Position numbers and translations under genes: made by a program. Under the pieces are notes generated by a model, which saw only the letters and a list, made by a program, of their open reading frames with translations, searched no databases and had not been told where the DNA came from. From positions 42,976 through 106,975 of the forward strand of contig BCIK01000014.1 of assembly GCA_039545295.1 (NCBI GenBank): 64,000 nucleotides of DNA. The letters are read 5' to 3'. Source of the stretch: Udeniomyces pyricola. Taxonomy: Eukaryota > Basidiomycota > Tremellomycetes > Cystofilobasidiales > Mrakiaceae. Of the stretch, positions 59,608 to 64,000 are shown in pieces (position 1 is the first letter of the stretch; every line of letters begins with the position of its first letter).

Positions 59608-60206
59608 GTCGTCGGGATGAGGGGAGGGGGGAGACGACTGATTGATTGGGTTCGGAGGTGTGATTAATGATTGGGTGTGTCGTCCTGCACCCCGTTCACA
59701 CAACGGACAACGCTTGGAGATGATGATCATGCAGGCGAGATGAACCGATAATGATATATATATATATATATATGTATATATCATGCCACGTTCATCTATA
59801 CAATCGCCCACTCATCTCATAGTAGTCAGCGATATACGAATATATGCACTGTCTACCAAATGGGTAGCCCATTTGTATACTACCCATCTTGTCGAATCTG
59901 CCACTGGGTCGAAGATTATGACCCCACCGGAGGGGATCAAGCTGCCGGCACTACTGTCCGAGTACGTATAATATGTATAATACATATGAAGATCGATGCA
60001 ACGCACCAACTCATCATCCACTTGCCCTCTTGCTCCCTCTCTTGCGAACGACGACGACGCCGACTCTCCCCTTCCCTCCTGCCTTCTCTCCCCCTCCAAC
60101 CAGTCTAATCCGCTCCACACCCTTGCTCTTCAATCCACCCATCATCTCGTCTCTCATCCCATCCCATCCAGTCATCCTCATCTAACCCACCCAAGTCGTG
60201 TTTGCC
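59608..60206. promoter_or_regulatory. Divergent promoter SEC7 / CAF40
   Basis: About 600 nt between divergent starts. It holds an alternating TA tract at about 59753-59780 and a perfect inverted repeat at 59857-59875 (arms CAAATGGG and CCCATTTG, 3-nt gap). The CAF40 side is C/T-rich up to the ATG context TGCCATGTA. Confidence 0.5.
59857..59875. repeat. 8-bp inverted repeat
   Basis: CAAATGGG-TAG-CCCATTTG, midway between two divergent genes. It could be an operator-like site or chance. Confidence 0.85.
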
Positions 60207-60380
60207 ATGTATCTCTCTTCCGCCAACCAACAAGCCTCCGCCGCTGCCGTCGCCCAGAAGATCCAGCAGCAGCAGCACCATCACCATCACCACCAGCAGC
60301 AACAGCAACAGCAACAACAGCAGCAGCAGCAACAACAACAACAACAACAGCAACAACAACAACAGCAGCAGCAACAGCAA

Positions 60381-60415
<35 letters not shown>

Positions 60416-62113
60416 GCAGCAACATGCTCATCTGCTTCCAACATCAATCTTGAACCCGCAACCGGCTCAAGGCCTCTCCTCATCAACCTCCAACGCAAAC
60501 CAACACAAGCTCTACCTCCTTCAACACACTAGTGCTTCCCAGCCATCATCCGGCATCAACGGTGCCAACAGTTCCGGGAATGCTCTCAGCGGCGAGGAAG
60601 CCGAGATCATGGAGCTCATCAAGGAGCTGCTCGACTTTGAGACGCGAGAGGGGGCCTTGCTCGAGCTTAGCAAGAAGCGCGAAGTCTACGACGACCTGGC
60701 CCTCGTCCTGTGGCATTCCTTTGGTCAGTTACCCTGATTGGCACTTGACTCAAAGGGCGTTAAGAGTAGATGAGGTCGGTGAAGCTGCGAGGTGGTGATG
60801 GGAGACAGATCGGGGCTGCATAGCTTAGACGACGCGTACGACGTGACGAATGGATCCCCCACCTCTCTCACGTCCTACGATTCGATATAAGATGAGCCGA
60901 AACGAACCAAAATCTCTGACCACGCTTCCTTGGTCTCACAGGTATCATGTCGTCGCTCCTCCAGGAGATTACGCACGTCTATCCTTTCCTTTCGCCTGCC
61001 ACCCTTTCCGCCCACGCTTCCAACCGGGTTTGTAATGCCCTCGCCCTGCTGCAATGCGTTGCCTCCCATGCAGAGACGCGATCGCTCTTCCTCAATGGTG
61101 CGGAACACTTTCCAATGAGCACGGACTCGCAGACCCTGCTGTCTGAGATGACACGGCTGACATGGACGGGACTTGCTATCTCAATCCGAACCGGATTATT
61201 GCAGCCCATATTCCCCTCTTCCTCTACCCATTCCTCAACACAACCAGCAAGACGCGACCGTTTGAATACCTCCGGCTGACAAGCTTAGGTGTCATCGGGG
61301 CTCTCGTCAAGGTAAGATTTTCCTCTCACGCCCACGCCAGCCTATAACTCAACGCACTTTCTCATCACATCCGCATCATACATGCTCGGTCCGTTCTTCC
61401 ACTCTAGCAAAACGACAATTCCGACGTCATCAACTTCCTTCTCAGCACCGAAATCATCCCCCTTTGTCTTCGTATCATGGAAACTGGCTCCGAGCTTTCC
61501 AAAACAGTCGCTATCTTCATAGTCCAAAAGATTCTGCTCGACGATCTCGGCCTCGCATACATCTGCCAGACTTACGAGCGGTTCTACGCAGTCGGGACGG
61601 TGCTGAGTAACATGGTGAATCAGCTTGTCGAAAGTCAGGCAGTGCGACTGCTCAAGCATGTTGTCCGATGCTATCTTCGCTTGTCGGATAACCCGAGGTC
61701 AGTCGACTGCTTCCGTTTGCCATCTTTCAGACCCTTGTGCTAATCTTGGGCACAACCTCATGCTGATCCTTGGTCCTCAATCCTCTTTTTACTATTCCTC
61801 TACCTTTTCGACTATTGCTGCAGAGCACGAGAAGCCCTACGGGCATGCTTGCCGGAACCATTGCGAGACGCAACCTTTTCTGCCCTCCTCAAGGTACGTT
61901 GAGCTGTCCCCCCCCCCTTCCTCTCTCCTCTCTGTTTCCCCTTCGTCCACTTTCACTTGGTCTTGTGCTATGCACCCCTCCTTGTTCTCGTCATCTTGAT
62001 CTCATAGTTGATACTCAACATCCTTGTCGGTCTCGTTCACATCACAGGGCGATATGGTTACGAAGCGTTGCCTCGCCAATCTTCTGATACACCTCTCGGA
62101 TCGCGCAGATTAG
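60207..62113 (+). CDS. CAF40: Caf40 (CNOT9/Rcd1), CCR4-NOT subunit with polyQ N-terminus
   Basis: Armadillo-repeat scaffold of the CCR4-NOT deadenylase that binds mRNA-targeting proteins. Six exons join in frame to 401 aa: 60207-60723, 60942-61097, 61205-61311, 61408-61697, 61824-61893 and 62048-62113. The N-terminus (about 130 residues) is disordered: four Gln, six His and then 43 Gln in a row, then Ser/Asn-rich. The conserved core starts [20 protein letters not shown] and continues [99 protein letters not shown] and [19 protein letters not shown]. It ends [19 protein letters not shown]. The core is almost invariant across eukaryotes, so the call is firm. Confidence 0.96.
60264..60422 (+). 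repeat. CAG/CAA repeat encoding polyglutamine in CAF40
   Basis: Mixed CAG and CAA codons with a six-His interruption at 60276-60293, then 43 Gln codons (60294-60422). The mixture of the two codons suggests selection for the peptide or slow slippage rather than a fresh pure-repeat expansion. Confidence 0.95.
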
Positions 62114-62740
62114 CCACTTTTCCCTTTATGATTTTCGACACTGTGTAACTCTTGATCGTGCTTCATCTCCTGCCTTTAATCCCGTCTTTTTTTTCGCTCG
62201 TTGTCAACATCCTGTCTTTCTTTCGTGCGCGCGCTCTCTTTCACTTTCTATCCTTTCGTTTTTCTCTTGTTATCTCTCTCTCGACGCTTCTTCCCTTCTT
62301 TACTTTTCACCTTTCTCCACTTCTTTTCCAGAAGCCTCGATAGGAACACCTGTTCCCTTTCTGCATATCCTTCTTTTTCATCTTTTTTCGTCCTCTTGTG
62401 TCCAACGCAATAATCCATATCCGTATACTCAACCGCATTCGTCAGACGTCGTCGACCTCCAAATTCATGCATCTCCCTCGATCTGGATGCCCCCCTTACT
62501 CCCATCCTCCTTCGTTTTAATCCTCATAATCGAACCATCACTCGTCATCTTGACATAAACCAAACATAAAAAGATGATGAGCAAACGTTGATGTCTCGTG
62601 GTCGACGGCGCGGATGATGAATATATATGAGTTCATTCATTTACGATGAACAAACGAGCCCCGCTCGCTCATCATCATCACGTCCACCCACATACACGCG
62701 TCGCCCTCAGCTATCAACCGTCATATACAACTCACCGCCC
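62114..62740. other. Intergenic region between CAF40 and EMC2
   Basis: T/C-rich 3' flank to about 62400, then a probable EMC2 promoter with a TATA-like AATATATATGA at about 62619-62629. An ATG at 62627 lies within this TATA-like stretch and is in frame with EMC2, but I reject it as a start. Confidence 0.45.
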
Positions 62741-63726
62741 ATGTTCCCCTCTATCTCCTCATCGACGTCTCCCCTCGACTCCCTTGCCCAGACCCGGACG
62801 CATCAAACCCGAGACTCACTCCAAACGTTCGAGACGGCTTCCCGAGCGCTCGGGTTGGAAGGCAAAGGCAAGAAAGCGAGCTTCAAAGCCGATGAAGGTA
62901 TCACTCGCGTTCATTCCATCAGGAGCATCATCCTCTTTCCCCCCCCATCTGACGGGGAGCGACCGCGTGGTTTCTGCGCTCTCTCCTGTTCGGTCTCAAT
63001 ACGGACTGGATCTGAATCTGATCCATGTCGCTGTCTTTTCTGTTGTTCTCTCTTGGGTTAGAATGGATTGTGTTGGAACAACTAGCGGTGGCTGCTTTGG
63101 ATCTGGGCAAAGTCGAGGTAGCTTCGGTACGCACGGCACCTTCCGTCTTTGTCTCCCCTCTCTCTCTCTCTGTCCTTCTTCATCACCGCATTCCATCGTC
63201 TGACAATTCATCATGCTTTCGAAACACACGAAAACCCTCCATTTACTCTCTATGTTCTCATCGATTGAACGCCGTTTCCCTCGGTCCGTATCGTTTGCGA
63301 TGGACAGACGTGCATCACAAGCCTCGCCCGGACGTTCCCGGCGTCGCCTCGGATCTGGGTCCTCGAAGGCATGCTCCTCGAAGCCCTCAACAAGCCCAAG
63401 GAAGCTCGAGCCCACTATCAACGCATGCTCACCGTCGACGAAACCAGTATCGTACGGTTTCATCTTCATTCTCCATCTCCTCCGTCCTCGCCCGTTCCAA
63501 AAGAACCAAGACCCAAACCCGAAAACAAAAAGATCCTGAATAAATCCCTTTCCCTCGTTTTTCTTCTTCTTCTTCCCCTTCTCAAGGCCGCCCATCGTCG
63601 GCTCATCTCCCTCCCTAACCTGACCGCTCGAGATCGCATACCGCTCCTTCTCAAGTACCTCGACACATTCTACACCGACATTGATGGTTGGACGCTCCTG
63701 GCCGAGCTGTATGCTTCTCTTGGACT
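62741..63726 (+). CDS. EMC2: EMC2, ER membrane complex TPR subunit (3' partial)
   Basis: Cytosolic TPR subunit of the ER membrane protein complex, an insertase for tail-anchored and multi-pass proteins. Four exons join in frame to 165 residues: 62741-62897, 63062-63117, 63308-63451 and 63587-63726. Blocks: EWIVLEQLAVAALDLGKVE, then TCITSLARTFPASPRIWVLE, GMLLEALNKPKEARAHYQRM and LLKYLDTFYTDIDGWTLLAE. The last matches the well conserved EMC2 block. The last visible exon ends at GGACT followed by the donor GTACGT. The next TPR exon is not found in the remaining 270 nt, so the gene must continue beyond the window or be disrupted. The start at 62741 gives MFPSISSSTSPLDSL; an upstream in-frame ATG at 62627 is in a TATA-like stretch. 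Confidence 0.82.
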
Positions 63727-64000
63727 GTACGTTCTCTTGAATTGAATCCGATCTCTCCTTCTCCCCTTACCAAATCACCTCCCATCCTCCTCCATCACCT
63801 GGACGACCGATGGGATCGATGGCACGCCATCAACCCACAATTCACCCAGTTGTCCACAAAAGGGCACTATATATAAAAACGCATCCACCCACTTCACTAT
63901 ACGCGACAACCCAACAAGGAGTCTCAAAGAAACCTAGTCTACGAAAACCAAACATAATAACTCGCGATGTCTCTCTGTTTTTTATTTTTATTTTTATTGT
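63727..64000. other. Region after the last EMC2 exon seen
   Basis: Begins with a good splice donor (GTACGT). No in-frame continuation of the EMC2 TPR fold can be read in any frame. It contains TATATATAAAAA at about 63869 and T/A runs at the very end. It is probably the start of a long intron, or a different sequence if the gene is broken. Confidence 0.4.

Noticed and set aside
60105..60498. Poly-Leu and poly-Val/Ala frames antisense to the CAF40 repeat
   Set aside because: They are simply the other frames of the CAG/CAA repeat. A repeat-associated translation product cannot be inferred from sequence alone.
62627..62740. Upstream in-frame ATG for EMC2
   Set aside because: The ATG lies in a TATATATG stretch that looks like a promoter element, and the extra residues show no conservation with EMC2.
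1..64000. CRISPR arrays, transposons, tRNA or rRNA genes, or a biosynthetic or defence gene cluster
   Set aside because: No spaced direct repeats, terminal inverted repeats with transposase, cloverleaf-like segments or rRNA-like stretches were seen. The genes are unrelated housekeeping genes.

Overview
The window is nuclear DNA from a fungus, very probably a basidiomycete. Almost every gene is split by many short introns (mostly about 50-150 nt) with GT...AG ends. Arginine is often written CGA, a habit I associate with Tremellomycetes, so a Tremellomycete-like yeast is my best guess; the class is inference. There are no bacterial-style operons, no CRISPR arrays, and I saw no rRNA, tRNA or mobile element. 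A few N bases sit inside homopolymer runs, so this is a draft assembly.

Layout from left to right. 97-1907 (+): 3' part of a Ser/Gly/Asp-rich, probably secreted protein. 2507-2941 (-): doubtful small gene. 3192-4918 (+): PQ-loop protein of the SLC66A2/Any1 type. 5444-7473 (+): borealin. 8126-16651 (+): sortilin-type receptor Vps10. 17060-19092 (-): M20 amidohydrolase. 20081-22635 (+): RGS-domain membrane protein. 23248-24944 (+): ABC ATPase Caf16. 25514-31450 (+): TRAPPC11. 31847-38197 (+): Vip1 inositol pyrophosphate kinase. 39046-42226 (-): Trm5 tRNA methyltransferase. 42693-46175 (+): Met10 sulfite reductase alpha subunit. 46824-50307 (+): conserved-looking membrane protein of unknown function. 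51258-59607 (-): Sec7 ARF-GEF. 60207-62113 (+): Caf40 of CCR4-NOT. 62741 onward (+): EMC2, not complete in the window.

The genes are housekeeping genes from different pathways and do not form a biosynthetic or defence cluster. One loose theme is Golgi/endosome traffic (Any1-like, Vps10, TRAPPC11, Sec7), with an ER insertase subunit (EMC2) at the right edge. A second is gene expression (Caf16, Caf40, Trm5). I joined exons by hand, with reading frame conserved through every junction, for the PQ-loop protein (202 aa), borealin (449 aa), Caf16 (293 aa), Trm5 (544 aa), Met10 (995 aa), the unknown membrane protein (692 aa), Caf40 (401 aa) and the visible part of EMC2 (165 aa). For Vps10, the amidohydrolase, the RGS protein, TRAPPC11, Vip1 and Sec7 I identified the gene, ends and many exons, but not every junction.

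I found no convincing new multi-gene system. The items most worth a second look are the unknown 692-aa membrane protein, the apparent dual start of TRM5, several 9- and 18-nt microexons, unusually long poly(C)/poly(G) tracts concentrated in introns, and the palindromic elements in the divergent promoter region at 19.1-20.1 kb.
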